Below are positions 25,340 to 36,150 of a stretch of DNA of 64,000 nucleotides, in pieces. A program made the translations under genes and the position numbers. Positions within the stretch are counted from its first letter, which is position 1. Each line of letters starts with the position of its first letter. Source of the stretch: Brachynemurus nebulosus (taxonomy: Eukaryota; Arthropoda; Insecta; Neuroptera; Myrmeleontidae); NCBI GenBank assembly GCA_035578155.1, contig JAPWDM010000048.1:1696001-1760000 (forward strand), written 5' to 3'. The notes below the pieces were generated by a model. It saw only the letters and a list, made by a program, of their open reading frames with translations, was not told where the DNA came from and did no database searches.

Positions 25340-25934
25340 TGAATGAAGGTGATTTGGTCAGATGCGACTAAAATTATTAGATACAGTACAGATGGTCGCC
25401 GATGGAATTGGAAAAGAACTAAAGAATCTTGACAACCAAAGGATTATATTCAAACGATAAAGCATGGTGGTGGTAACATCAAGTTGTGAGGCTGTTTTTC
25501 AGCATTTGCTGCAGGTCTAATACATAGGATTGATGGTAATATAAACAAAAAATTGTACTATAATATTCCCGGGATATATTTAACAGAAACAGTCGAAAAC
25601 ATACCCTATCCAGAAGATGAAATAATATTTCAACATGACAACGATCCGAAACATACCTCGAAATGGGTAAAAAATTGGTTAAGTAAACAAAAATTCAAAG
25701 TGCTGATGTGGCTACCTCAAAGTTCTGATCTCAATCCTCTTGAAAAATTATGGTCATATCTGAAGAATAAACTTTTGAATGAATATGAATCACCCCCGTC
25801 AAATTTAGATGTTTTATGGGAAAATGTACAGGAACAGTGGTACACAGTCTCACCTGATTACTGCGAAAAAACTTGTTAGAAGTGTTAAAAAACGATCACA
25901 TGCTGTTAGAAAGGCAAAAGGTCTGTGGACATAA
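25340..25934 (+). pseudogene. Tc1-like transposase catalytic domain
   Basis: KVIWSDATK holds the first catalytic Asp (codon 25361-25363), FQHDNDPKHTS the second, and PQSSDLNPLEKLW the Glu, the DD34E layout of Tc1 transposases. Two TGA codons (25430-25432 and 25487-25489) interrupt it; the second sits where the family normally has Trp in a WGCFS-like motif. An extra adenine near 25870 shifts the last 20 codons, which otherwise end at about 25934. It is the continuation of the N-terminal fragment 2.5 kb upstream. Confidence 0.85.
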
Positions 25935-26176
25935 TATTAAAGTTTAATTATTTGATGCTCGCTACAAGTGGTGCAAAAGTGAACCAAAGGTTATTATGAT
26001 TATTTCATTCTAAAATAGGCTTTTAAGCTAAATTAAGTTTATAACTTTATGTATCAATAAATGTACTTTTCAGCTTTTCAGTTATATAAATATTGTTTTG
26101 ATTGTAAGGTTTATAATATATTCAAGAAGTACAAATATCCAAAACTTATATTGATTGACTCAGTTTTGCACCTAAC

Positions 26177-26181
<5 letters not shown>

Positions 26182-26261
<80 letters not shown>
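26182..26261. repeat. (AT)n microsatellite
   Basis: About 80 bp of pure AT between the Tc1-like right end and the hairpin repeat copy 3. Confidence 0.97.
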
Positions 26262-26263
<2 letters not shown>

Positions 26264-26385
26264 TTTAGTGAAGTAGATTTTCGGATTCTGGAGGCTCCAA
26301 AACAAATTTCTGCCATAGTCCCGGGCTTAGATCTTACCATAAGAGCTTAATTTCTATTCTAGAAATTCGCTAAAACAAACATATC
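26262..26385 (-). repeat. GCGAATTTCC-hairpin repeat, copy 3
   Basis: Minus-strand copy: AGCGAATTTCTAGAA, then CTAAGCCCGGGACTATGGC, then CACTAAAATTT, then TA repeats. Confidence 0.75.
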
Positions 26386-27052
26386 AAACAACAAATTTTT
26401 ATAAACCATTGGAGTACGAAATGACAATTTTTTAATATGATTGATTTTTTTCCGATTGTATATCCGATATAAGTCCGATTTGATTCCACTAGTCCCAATT
26501 CCAAGTCCAAATCCAGTTGTGAGTCCACTGGTTCCAATTTCCAAGTCCAATTTGTTTCTACTATTCCAGTTCCAATTCCAAATCCAATTTTGATTCCATT
26601 AGTTCCGACACCTTGATTATCCACTGTTATCCATTTCAGTTTATTGCGCACTCTGAATTCCAACTGTCTTTAATGACCTGGTGGGTCCTGCTTTTATACT
26701 GCTGTTGAAGATGACGTAGGTTGTTTTTCTAGTTGCGTATTTTTTGTCTTCGCAGTTGTTTTGATATGGTAAAAATTCTCGATCCTACTAGAACATTTCA
26801 CCATTACATAAAAGTAAAAGAAATCCTCTGTTAGAAAAAAAAATTGATAAACGTAGTTGCCGTCGGTAGCGGGCATTGAACCCGGCCCTTCAGTACCCGT
26901 GGTCGGACTCCTTGACCGTTGGGTTATTGTTGTGCCGAGTAGTTTGGCATTTCGGTTAAAGTTTTTCTATGTGTTCAGATGATCTTGTGTACAATACAGT
27001 AGCTTCGTGTTTTACCGTACGCAGTGTTGAGTACAGTAGGGCCCCAACATCA
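26386..27052 (-). repeat. 3' LTR of a Ty3/gypsy-like element (minus strand)
   Basis: On the minus strand a purine tract (GGAGGGGG) at about 27053-27060 is followed by TGATGTTGGGGCCC, the expected polypurine tract plus LTR start at 27052. Within the LTR are a tRNA-like segment, a TATAAAAG box (26691-26698) and AATAAA about 50 bp downstream (near 26636), an LTR-like promoter-polyadenylation order. A run of imperfect GGAATTGGAAC-type repeats follows. The far LTR edge was not located. Confidence 0.55.
26853..26928 (-). repeat. tRNA-like segment, copy 1
   Basis: The minus strand has a B-box-like GGGTTCAATGCCC and an A-box-like region around TAACCCAACGGTCAAGG. Its acceptor ends do not pair, so it is not a functional tRNA gene. 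The same segment plus about 90 bp of body recurs at 36793-36867. Confidence 0.6.
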
Positions 27053-28143
27053 CCCCCTCCAAAGACATTGCATACGATCGTTTCGAGCTTCTTGTTGCCT
27101 GGGTCGCAAATTGTATGGCCGGTGGTAGTCCCTGTCCCGATATTTTGGTACCGATCGCTCTATCCTTCCTCCAACCTCCAAATCCTCCCTTGTAATCGTG
27201 GGTAGCTCCCCGATTTCGAACCCGTCGATTGTTCTCTGGGTCCTTGAGTTGGAAGGCTTGAGTGAATTTCAACGGACCTTGGTAACGGGCTGGTCCAAAA
27301 CTTGCTGCACTCTGTATGGCCCCCTTCCACCTTGGTGTTAGTTCTATGCGTACCCCTCTGATGTTGTTACTGGGCACCTGGTAGCGCACACATCCTTGGT
27401 CATCTGTATTATCTGTATTATCTTGGATGGTGGTCCATTTGTTCGGCCCGTGCTGATAGTGACTCTTCGCCTTGTTGTGTGGTTTTTATGTTCTTCATGT
27501 GCGAGGAACTGATTGTTCGTCGTAATTTGTTATCTCACTCCGAATACTAAACTTCTCCTCCTGGGTGGAAGGTTATACGGTCGTTCCTTAGTTTGTCACC
27601 ACCGCTTTTCTCTCTGCCTCGGACCTTCCCTTTGAATATTATGGAGCTCTCTGAGCTTGCACACTTCTTCTTCGTCCCTGGTCGTCGCAGTGTTGAAATT
27701 AAGCGACACTTTCTGTTTCTCCGCGACTGAACCCTTCTTCGGATCTTGTTCTTTTTGTGCCGCAAGATGTGTAATCGATTTTCACCCTTGTCTTGAACCC
27801 TCCTGTTAATTGGTGTAAGGCTCCTTGAACTCGTACACCACTTTCTCTTCCGTCGTCGTTTTAGTGGTGAGATTGGACGGTCTTCCCTGCTGCTACACGA
27901 CTAAACCCTGCTTCGGACCTTGTGCCGTAAGATGTGTCGCCAATCTTCCTCCTTGCCCTACCGTTTGGATACTTGTCGTTCCAATCTTTCCCAGTTCCTG
28001 GACCTTCAATTTGAACTGTAGGCAGCTCCCCGAGCTCAGACCCATTGGCTCTCCCCCTTGTTATCAAACTCGCGAGTGTTTGCACAGTTCCTCCATGTTC
28101 TTTTCTTCCGATGTTTCCAGGTTGGCAGTAAGTGGTTTGTCGG
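27053..28143 (-). pseudogene. Ty3/gypsy-like pol remnant with integrase C-terminal region
   Basis: The minus-strand frame at 27012-27389 reads through RGVRIELTPRWKG, the conserved KLxPRWxGPY-type segment near the end of gypsy integrases. Upstream sequence to the BEL insertion is decayed with stops and no intact motif. No reverse transcriptase is visible, so most of pol is deleted. Confidence 0.5.
28139..28143. repeat. BEL target-site duplication, left (GTCGG)
   Basis: GTCGG before the left LTR is repeated at 36146-36150 after the right LTR; five bases is the usual BEL/Pao duplication. Confidence 0.92.
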
Positions 28144-28647
28144 TGTTCAGTCCTTCAGCAAAATTAATATTTATAACAATATTTCTTTTAATAAATTTAA
28201 TAATTTAATGGTTTCTTATCATACAATGTATTTTGTATTTGTATTAATTCCATATTTAAATTTAATAATTTTGTTGTTCAAATGGATCACATTATTTTGT
28301 AAATTATAATATTCAATATTTAAAATAAGCACACTATGTAACTTACGTGTATTTTTCTAAGTTGCCCAAGAGATAAAAACAATAGAAATTAGTAAACAAC
28401 AGACATTTTTACAAGTTTTATTTTTTGAGAATGTTAAAAGCTAATTTAAATGTATTTTCATCAAAATTAAGTTATTACAAGTGTATGAAAATAAATTATA
28501 GTTTAAATAAAGTTATAATTAAACGTGTTGCACTTAATTTATAAAATTAGTGTCTTTCAAGAAGACTGGTCCTAGTTATCGAAGGAAATTGAGAAAGATT
28601 TTGTACCGACGTTCCTTATTGTGAAAAACAGCTTCTCCCAGCAAACA
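28144..28647 (+). repeat. BEL left LTR
   Basis: It starts TGTTCAGTCC and ends CAGCAAACA. It contains AATAAATTATAG-like signals near its 3' part. Differences from the right LTR are at about 28282, 28293 and 28623. Confidence 0.97.
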
Positions 28648-29592
28648 TTTTTGGTCAATCTCCAAGCCGGATTTGTCCTTTGCAACACGAAATATTAATC
28701 AGCTATTCAGTTTTGAATCTGCAACGTTTGTAAACAACGCAGTCTTCTCAAAAACTTGTTATATGGATTTTCGTATAGTGCCGTGTAATCACAACGTACA
28801 AGTACAACGTAAGCCGCACTTATACGTATCAAAGTAATAATTTTCGATTGATGCATCTTTAATTGCAACGTAAAATTACAACGCAACTTACATCATCGAT
28901 ATTTGAATTTAAATGGTTTTTCACATCAGTTGGAATCATTCAACAATATAATTCATCATTGTCGGTTGGAAATTTAGCAATCAACATCAGAAAATTTGGT
29001 GAATTTTCATACTACGCTGCAGTAATCAACTGGATAATTTATTAGTTAGAAATTAACAGAACCCTGCAACGGAAAATTCATTGACTACTAACGTCGTACC
29101 AACGTCCAGTGCAACGGTCAGTAACGTCATCCATTCAGACAACAACGTTCGAAACCCAAAGTTTTGCGCCAGAAACGCATTCAAGGTTAAAGTGATGTGT
29201 TTATGTAAATTTTTTTTACATATTAAACATCTCAGAAATAATTTACTCATAGCAATTGGGTTTAGTGTTTATCTTTGACACTTTATTTGAGCTTTAATTT
29301 CAACAAAACGGTTTAAATTATTTTTATTTTTCTTAAATAGAATTAATTAATTTTTTTTCATTGATATCAATACGTGCATTTATTCATGTATATTGTACGG
29401 TTCAGTCTGTCCAAATAAATATTAAAACCGTTTCATGTATACATGTATGTATTGATAAAGTATTCACTTAATTACTATTATAAATTGGTATATATTTATA
29501 AAGAAAAATTTTTTTTTACACAACTACCCTTCATTTCAACAGTACATATCATACATATAGTTGAGCATCAGCCATCTATTGTTAATTAAAAA
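28648..29592 (+). other. BEL leader and probable primer binding site
   Basis: A TGG at 28652, four bases after the LTR, begins TGGTCAATCTCC, a plausible primer binding site since tRNAs end in CCA; I cannot name the tRNA. The remaining leader of about 940 bp has only short open frames. Confidence 0.6.
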
Positions 29593-30738
29593 ATGGCGGA
29601 AATTAAGTCATTGTTGGCAACCAGAAGGTATTTAAAAGGTAGAATAACATCAACTGAAAATTATTTATCAGACATATCATCAATAACTGATTTATCTGAA
29701 TTAGTAGGGGCACTCAATCTATTAAATAATGTTTACGCTAAATTTGAACCCGTGGAAATTCGGTTAGAATCTGAAGATGATAAATATATTCAAGAAGGTG
29801 TTCTTATTACTCAAAAACACTATGAATTATATAAAAAATTAAATTCTGCCATAGCAAATTTAAAAGCTAAAAACGCTGAGGTTGATTCCACACCTTCCAA
29901 TAATGTTGTCTCATCTGATTCTCACAGCAATAGTAATCAAAATTTATCCCTTCCTAAAATTAATTTACCCATATTTTTGTCAGATTACACTAAATGGCTC
30001 AATTTCAAAGATTTATTTGTTAGTTTAGTGCACAACAACGCTGAATTATCAGATATTAAAAAGTTTTATTATCTTAAAACCTGTTTAAAAGGTAATGCAT
30101 TATCTCTCATATACAGTATGGAATGTAGTAGTGCTAATTATTCTAAAGCATGGGATATGCTAATAGAACGTTACGACAATAAGTGTTTAATTGCTAATTC
30201 ACATATAAAAGGCATACTTGACCTTCCAAAGGCAGCCAAAAATTCTGCCACCAGTTTAAGGATGTTGTTAACCGAATTTACTCAGCATTATGAATGCCTA
30301 GAAGTTTTAAATGTTCCAAATTTAAATGATTTGTTAATGGTATATATTCTATCTCAAAAAATAGATATAGAAACCATTAGGGAATTTACACTTCAAACAA
30401 ATGGAAATGAATTCCCAACAATCGAAGCACTCAAAAAATATTTAAATAATAAATGTCGTGCGTTGGAAACCATATCACATGGAGACCCTCATACGGTCAC
30501 CAAGGAAACAAAACGGGCTATATCGTGTGTTTCCAATGAAAAATCGAATCCTCGACGTATGTTGTCGAAATGTTTATATTGTAAGGATTCTCATCCATTA
30601 TACAAATGCTCAAAGTTCAAAAATTTAAATACAACCGATCGTCGTTCGTTTGTTTATAAAAACAAACTTTGTATTTTTTGCCTCAGTAGCAAGCATAAGG
30701 TCGAAAAATGTAACAGCTCCTATTTTGGATGTAATTAA
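29593..30738 (+). CDS. gag: BEL gag (DUF1759-type) with zinc knuckles, 381 codons
   Basis: It begins at MAEIKSLLAT after an in-frame upstream stop. Residues about 125-210 (KWLNFKDLFVSLV through YSKAWDMLIERYDN) match the DUF1759 retrotransposon gag region. Two zinc-knuckle-like motifs follow near residues 327-375: C-x2-C-x3-H-x4-C and C-x2-C-x4-H-x4-C. The TAA at 30736-30738 lies just after a Cys-Asn, where the family normally continues into a Cys/His-rich stretch (KHHELLH is still readable downstream). The product would be a nucleocapsid-like protein separated from pol in this copy. Codon use is AT-rich. Confidence 0.88.
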   Translation: MAEIKSLLATRRYLKGRITSTENYLSDISSITDLSELVGALNLLNNVYAKFEPVEIRLESEDDKYIQEGVLITQKHYELYKKLNSAIANLKAKNAEVDSTPSNNVVSSDSHSNSNQNLSLPKINLPIFLSDYTKWLNFKDLFVSLVHNNAELSDIKKFYYLKTCLKGNALSLIYSMECSSANYSKAWDMLIERYDNKCLIANSHIKGILDLPKAAKNSATSLRMLLTEFTQHYECLEVLNVPNLNDLLMVYILSQKIDIETIREFTLQTNGNEFPTIEALKKYLNNKCRALETISHGDPHTVTKETKRAISCVSNEKSNPRRMLSKCLYCKDSHPLYKCSKFKNLNTTDRRSFVYKNKLCIFCLSSKHKVEKCNSSYFGCN

Positions 30739-31155
30739 TGTTCTCTGAAACATCACGAATTACTTCATATTGGTGAATCTCAGACAATGACAAATCGTAA
30801 TGAAACTGCACTATCGTCATCAAGTATTAGTTCTATTAGTAATGCCAATACAAATGTATTAAGGGATGAATTAAGTCCTAAAAGCGGTAATTCTAATGAC
30901 AATACCAATTATAGTTGTCACAATACGACATGTAAACCTCAAACCGAAATGGTTATTATGTCCACTGCGATCATTCACGTTTTTGACAGCAATGGTATAA
31001 AAAGAATGTGTCGAGTTTTATTAGATAGTGCTAGTGAGAAAAACTTTGTCACATATAAATTTCTACATTTCCTCAATTTAAAGGGATACGAATTTAATTG
31101 TCAAGTCAGTGGTGTAGGTGGTAGAATCATGCCCGTAATAGAAGGGTCAATTTAA
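30739..31155 (+). pseudogene. BEL protease region
   Basis: Same frame as gag after the TAA. LLDSASEKNF at about 31018-31047 carries the retropepsin D-S-(A/G) active-site triad in the form used by Pao-type elements. A frameshift and stop at about 31153 separate it from the RT frame. Confidence 0.8.
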
Positions 31156-32555
31156 CTGCTGAATCTAGGGTAACCAATTTTAGATTTCAGTCAAATTTTG
31201 GAATCGTTGATCACATCACTGAACAGTTGCCAAGATCAGCATTTGAGAAAAGCATTCTCAAATGGCCATCAGTTATAAAATTAGCCGATCCCCAATTCAA
31301 TAAAAGTTCAGACATTGATATGCTAATCGGTGCTGAAATATTTTATAAAATTTTACGAAAAGGTAAAATTGATATTCATAATGGCGATTTAGTGTTACAA
31401 AACACAGCCTTTGGTTGGATATTTGGTGGATTATTAAAATTAAAGCCAAACCAAAACTTTAACTGCAATGTTATATCCGCATGTACTGTAACTTCATATG
31501 AAGAAGATAATTTAAATCAAAATATTATTAAATTTTGGCAGTTGGAGGAGATTCCAGCCAGAAAAATATTTTCTCACAAAGAAAAACTTTGTGAAAAACT
31601 TTATAACGAGTCTGTTTCCAGGACTGAAACTGGAAGATATCAAGTAGATCTTCCTGTTGATATTAATAAAATTGAAAATCTAGCTAATTCTTATAATTAC
31701 GCCTACAAATGCTTACTTTCGTTGGAAAGAAAATTCAATAAATTTCCTGAATTTCATAAAAAATATAGTAATTTTGTAAATGAATTCATTGCATTAGATC
31801 ATGCACATGAAATAAAAAATTTCCCTAATTCTGACAACCGTTTAGAATATTATTTGCCTCATCATGCGGTAATAAAGGATACCTCATCTACTACAAAGTT
31901 AAGAGTTGTATTCAATGCATCAGCAAAGATGGATACTGGAATATCTCTTAATGATATTCTTATTCCCGGACCTGTTGTACAGCCTACATTATTTTCGGTA
32001 CTTTTAAGATTTCGTACATATTTATACGGCATCACTACTGACATCAAAATGATGTATAGAATGATTGATGTCAAACCTAAATATCAATCGTTACAACGTA
32101 TATTATGGAGAAATAATTCAACATCTCCTGTAAAATGTTTGCAACTTAGCACAGTGACTTATGGTACAGCTTCAGCTAGCTATCAGGCCACTCGTACTTT
32201 GTTACAACTTGTACACGATGAAGGAAATATATTTCCCATCGCAGCTAATGCTTTACGGTTCAATTCATACGTAGATGATATCTTAACCGGTGCAAATGAT
32301 ATAACCACAGCGGTTCAGCTTCAAAACGAATTAATATCACTACTACGTAAGGGCCAATTTACTTTGCACAAATGGCATTCAAATAGTGAAGAATTATTAA
32401 ATCGAATACCCCCTAACAAAAGGGAAAATTGTAATTTTAAGTTCCCTGATGGATCTTCTTCACTTAAAACCTTAGGCCTATTTTGGAATTCGAAACAAGT
32501 CGTATTTCAAATCAATGTTCCCGACGAAATTACTCAAGTGGAACCTACAAAAAGA
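31156..32555 (+). pseudogene. BEL reverse transcriptase region
   Basis: The open frame from 31227 begins with the linker (SDIDMLIGAEIFYKIL), then the RT core. TTDIKMMYR has the first Asp near residue 272, and YVDD is at residues 348-351 (codons 32268-32279). LPHHAVIK and LRVVFNASA match BEL RT motifs. Readable sequence upstream of 31227 to 31156 lies in the same frame, so the real join with protease is a small indel. It is interrupted at 32556 by a foldback insert. Confidence 0.9.
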
Positions 32556-33039
32556 ATAGTATATTGTGCAATAAGTGCGGGAAATTGTCGATTGCCCACG
32601 AAAGCGAAGTTGAGCGCACGAACGTAGTGAGTGCGCTCATTCGCTTGAGTAGGGCAATCGACAATCCCGCACGAGTTGCACATACTATTTTTTATTACGA
32701 ATTTCACATACTTTTTTCTATTATTATCATTATTTTGACATTTATATTACTTTTTAAAATAATATTTTTGAGTGTTCGTCTTTTTTTTCTGAATTAATTA
32801 TCGTTTAAATTACTTTGTTGGTGGTTTCTATAGAAATAATTATGAAATATTTATTAAATGAAAAATTAAGAGGCGGCTTTGCGTGTTTTGATTAAATTTT
32901 GCGTGTTTTATTGTCAATTTGCGTGTGGAAAGTTACTTTCCACACGCAAAAAAGTATGCGGGAAGAGTACAGTTGGCAAACAGCCATTTTGCGTACAGAA
33001 ATATGTGCGCCAAGTTAGTACTTCTCCCGCATGAGTAAT
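32556..33039. mobile_element. 484-bp foldback element inside BEL pol
   Basis: Three hairpins: a left one with arms about 32557-32618 and 32631-32687; an exact 12-bp one (32921-32932/32936-32947); and a right one with arms 32956-32970 and 33018-33032. GTGCGGGA and its inverse recur in the outer arms, so both ends are foldbacks. It has no coding potential. The pol frames on either side are compatible once this stretch is left out, showing it is an insertion. No clear target duplication beyond one or two bases in an A-rich context. Confidence 0.85.
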
Positions 33040-33783
33040 AAAAAAATTCTTTCTATTATTTCTAAAATTTACGACCCACTTGGATTAGTGAGCGTAGTAG
33101 TAGTAGAAGCCAAACTCATAATGCAATCTTTATGGAGGGAAAATCTTAATTGGGACTCTCCTATATCTGAAAATATTGCTAAAAATTGGCATTCATTTGT
33201 CAAAAATATTACTTCATTGAAGGACATTAAAATTCCTCGTGTTTTATTTAAACAAAATTACAGCAAGTTTCAGCTTCATGGATTTGCTGATAGCTCAACA
33301 AAGGCATATGGTTGCGTAGTATATTTAAGATCCACAAATCCAGACACAAATATTTCAATGACTCGCCTCGTTTGCTCAAAGTCTAGAGTAGCGCCTTTGA
33401 GACCCATTAATCTACCCAGATTAGAATTGTGCGCATGTCTTTTGTTGGCTAAATTAATGCAATCAGTACTGGAAGATTTACATATGACCATTGATTCGTA
33501 TTATTGTTGGACAGATTTTAACATCGCATTAGCTTGGATCACTTCGGATCCAGCTCGCTGGAATGTATTCGCTTCAAACCGCGTAGCGGAAATTCAAGAT
33601 ACTATATCCACACAAGCATGGCGTCACGTGTCATCACATGACAATCCAGCTGACATTGTGAGTCGTGGCTTATCCTCACAGTTATTAAATAATTGTAGTC
33701 TGTGGTGGAAAGGACCCTCTTGGTTGTCCTCATCGGATGAATTTTGGGTTAATGGCAAAGCTCTCGTATTATCATTAGAAATA
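33040..33783 (+). pseudogene. BEL RNase H region
   Basis: It resumes with KILSIISKIYDPLG, the Pao-family segment after RT. It then shows the RNase H acids in HGFADSS, LPRLELCA and CWTDFN, and HVSSHDNPAD near the end. The open frame continues to 33912 only through the second foldback insert. An apparent start Met at 33031 belongs to the first insert. Confidence 0.9.
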
Positions 33784-34041
33784 ATAAACAAATATTTTAC
33801 TTCGCAAAAATACCACTTTTATTTTGAAACTGTGACAATATTGTTTCGAACCGTTAGTTCATTTTCAAACAGAATGAAGTTCAAGTTCATTTTCAAACAG
33901 AAAATGAACTGACGGTTCGAAACAATATTGTCACAGTTTCAAAATAAAAGTGGTATTTTTGCGAAGTAAAATATTTGTTTATTATTTACAAATATGGAAT
34001 ACCATAAAGTAACGCTCAAATCTATTAATATCATTAGAAAT
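33770..34041. mobile_element. 245-bp foldback insert with 14-bp target duplication
   Basis: TATCATTAGAAATA occurs at about 33770-33783 and again at about 34028-34041. Between them is a foldback with arms of about 88 bp (to 33870, from 33902), including GCGAAGTAAAATATTTGTTT and its inverse, plus a 40-bp unpaired tail. A related phrase, GTGGTATTTTGCGAAGTAAA, is at about 44085. A duplication this long is more like target-primed retrotransposition than cut-and-paste transposition. Confidence 0.8.
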
Positions 34042-35599
34042 ACCTGAAGCTAAAAAATTATCGCACGTAACTAGTGCTAAATTAGATTCTGATTCTTACT
34101 TATTAGAAAAAATGTATTCATTTTCCAAATGGTTCCGATTACAGCGATCTATGGCTTTCGTTGTTCGATTTATATCAAATATTAAGGGCTCTCGCCTAGA
34201 AAGAAATGTGGAGTACTTAACCACATCAGAATTGAAAAGTGCTCTTAATTTAATCGTAAAATTATTGCAAAATAAATATTTTGCAAGGGAAATCTCATTA
34301 TTGAGTCAAAATACATCAAATTTAATTGACTTAAAATTCAGTAAATTAAAATATTTAAATCCGTTCGTTGATGGGGAAGGCATATTACGCGTTGGCGGAC
34401 GCTTGAAACATTCAAGGATTTTGTCTTTCCAAAAATATTCTATTATTTTGCCTGCTAAAGATCCTATTACGAATTTGATAATAGTTCATGAGCATGAAAA
34501 ATTGCTACATGCTGGTGCGCAAACTACTTTAGCTAGTTTACGACAAAAATTTTGGATCATTAATGGCCGAAATGTTGTGCGTCTAGTTATTCGTAAATGT
34601 ATCAAATGTTTTCGATTTGTCGCTAGTCCCGCTGAACAAATCATGGCCGACCTACCGTCTTTTCGAGTCACTCCTCATAGACCTTTCCTTTTTGTTGGTA
34701 TTGACTTTACTGGCGCTATTGAGATGAGACAATCTCGTATACGTAAATCCGTAATTACCAAAGGCTACGTATGTTTATTTATATGTTTGTCAGTTAAAGC
34801 TATTCACTTGGAATTGTGTTCTGATATGTCCACTCCTACATTCATTGCTGCTTTACGTCGATTCATTTCACGACGTGGCAAGTGTAAATTTATATATAGT
34901 GATAATGGAATGAACTTTAAAGGTGCTAACAATGAACTTAAAGATTTATATGCATTGTTGAATAAGGGTACAAGTGTGTCAACTATCCGAGATGAATTGT
35001 CTAAAGATCAAATTGAATGGAAGTTCATAAGTCCGTCAGCCGCTCATCAAGGCGGAATATGGGAAAGTGGCATAAAAATGGTTAAATATCACTTGAAGCG
35101 CATGATGGGCAATTCTGTTTACACTTATGAAGAGTTAAACACTCTATTAGTTCAAATCGAGGCCATTGTGAATTCACGGCCACTACATCCACTGTCAAAT
35201 GAGCCTGACGAGCTTACGTGCCTCACTCCCGCTCATTTCCTTGTTAATGATAGTTTAACGGCATTGCCCGAAAGAAATTTTATTGAGACTCCTATTAATC
35301 GTATAAAACTATGGAATCAAATACAAAAATTGCGTCAAATATTTTGGAAACGCTGGAGTTTAGATTATCTCCACTCCTTACAACAGCGAACCAAATGGTT
35401 CAACGTTAATAAAAATATCACACCAGGCACTATGGTGATTATCAGAGATGATAATGCCCCTCCGCTTCACTGACACTTGGGAAGAGTAATTGATGTATTC
35501 CCTGGTGCTGATGGGCACGTTAGATCTGTGTTCTTGAAAACGCCAACTGGAATCTATACTAGACCGATTACTAAAATTTGTGTTCTACCGGTTGATTAA
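34042..35599 (+). pseudogene. BEL integrase region
   Basis: In the open frame 34112-35473, the HHCC zinc-binding part is HEHEKLLHAG then CIKCFRF. The catalytic triad is Asp198 (VGIDFTG), Asp264 (YSDNGMNF) and Glu318 (GGIWESG). A TGA at 35471-35473 replaces a codon that is Trp in relatives. The frame then stays open to a TAA at 35597-35599, giving the usual C-terminus. Twenty-four codons between 34042 and 34112 read as pol lacking the internal Met. Confidence 0.92.
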
Positions 35600-35627
35600 A
35601 TAAAATTTTGTTGAAATTTGACATTTC

Positions 35628-35641
35628 AACCGGGGGGAGGA
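35628..35641 (+). other. BEL polypurine tract
   Basis: CCGGGGGGAGGA lies directly before the right LTR, as expected for plus-strand priming. Confidence 0.85.
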
Positions 35642-36145
35642 TGTTCAGTCCTTCAGCAAAATTAATATTTATAACAATATTTCTTTTAATAAATTTAATA
35701 ATTTAATGGTTTCTTATCATACAATGTATTTTGTATTTGTATTAATTCCATATTTAAATTTAATAATTTTGTTGTTCAAATAGATCACATTACTTTGTAA
35801 ATTATAATATTCAATATTTAAAATAAGCACACTATGTAACTTACGTGTATTTTTCTAAGTTGCCCAAGAGATAAAAACAATAGAAATTAGTAAACAACAG
35901 ACATTTTTACAAGTTTTATTTTTTGAGAATGTTAAAAGCTAATTTAAATGTATTTTCATCAAAATTAAGTTATTACAAGTGTATGAAAATAAATTATAGT
36001 TTAAATAAAGTTATAATTAAACGTGTTGCACTTAATTTATAAAATTAGTGTCTTTCAAGAAGACTGGTCCTAGTTATCGAAGGAAATTGAGAAAGATTTT
36101 GTACCGACGTTCCTTATTGTGCAAAACAGCTTCTCCCAGCAAACA
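35642..36145 (+). repeat. BEL right LTR
   Basis: 504 bp, starting TGTTCAGTCC and ending AAACA; followed by the GTCGG duplication at 36146-36150. Confidence 0.97.
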
Positions 36146-36150
36146 GTCGG

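Larger units (their letters stand above)
21043..26181 (+). mobile_element. Tc1-like element (DD34E type), inactive, with nested insertions
   Basis: The outer ends AGTTAGGTGCAAAACTGA (21043) and its inverse ending 26178 define the element. Inner inverted partners (GAGTTTTGCACCAC near 22230; GTGGTGCAAAAGTGAAC near 25968) make each end itself an inverted pair. The transposase reading is split between 22371-22820 and 25340-25934. Insertions account for 21125-22148 and about 22815-25335. Confidence 0.75.
28144..36145 (+). mobile_element. BEL/Pao LTR retrotransposon, complete but disabled
   Basis: 504-bp LTRs (TGTTCAG...AAACA) enclose gag, protease, RT, RNase H and integrase in BEL/Pao order. The LTRs differ at only about three positions, so insertion is recent relative to its neighbours. 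Nevertheless gag-pol is cut by a TAA (30736-30738), a frameshift near 31150, two foldback insertions (32556-33039 and about 33784-34027) and a TGA (35471-35473). It sits inside a gypsy-like remnant of opposite orientation. Confidence 0.97.

Noticed and set aside
26359..26663. 97-codon Gly/Thr-rich minus-strand frame
   Set aside because: It arises from degenerate GGAATTGGAAC-type repeats within the LTR-like region and has no domain.
26853..26928. Functional tRNA gene
   Set aside because: The A- and B-box-like parts are present, but the acceptor stem does not pair and the segment is part of a larger repeated module.
27825..28208. 127-codon plus-strand open frame
   Set aside because: It lies antisense to the gypsy-like remnant and runs into the BEL LTR; it has no recognisable domain.
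32556..33039. Foldback in BEL pol as a spliced intron
   Set aside because: GT and AG can be found near the edges, but excision between them does not keep the frame, and the hairpin ends indicate an insertion.
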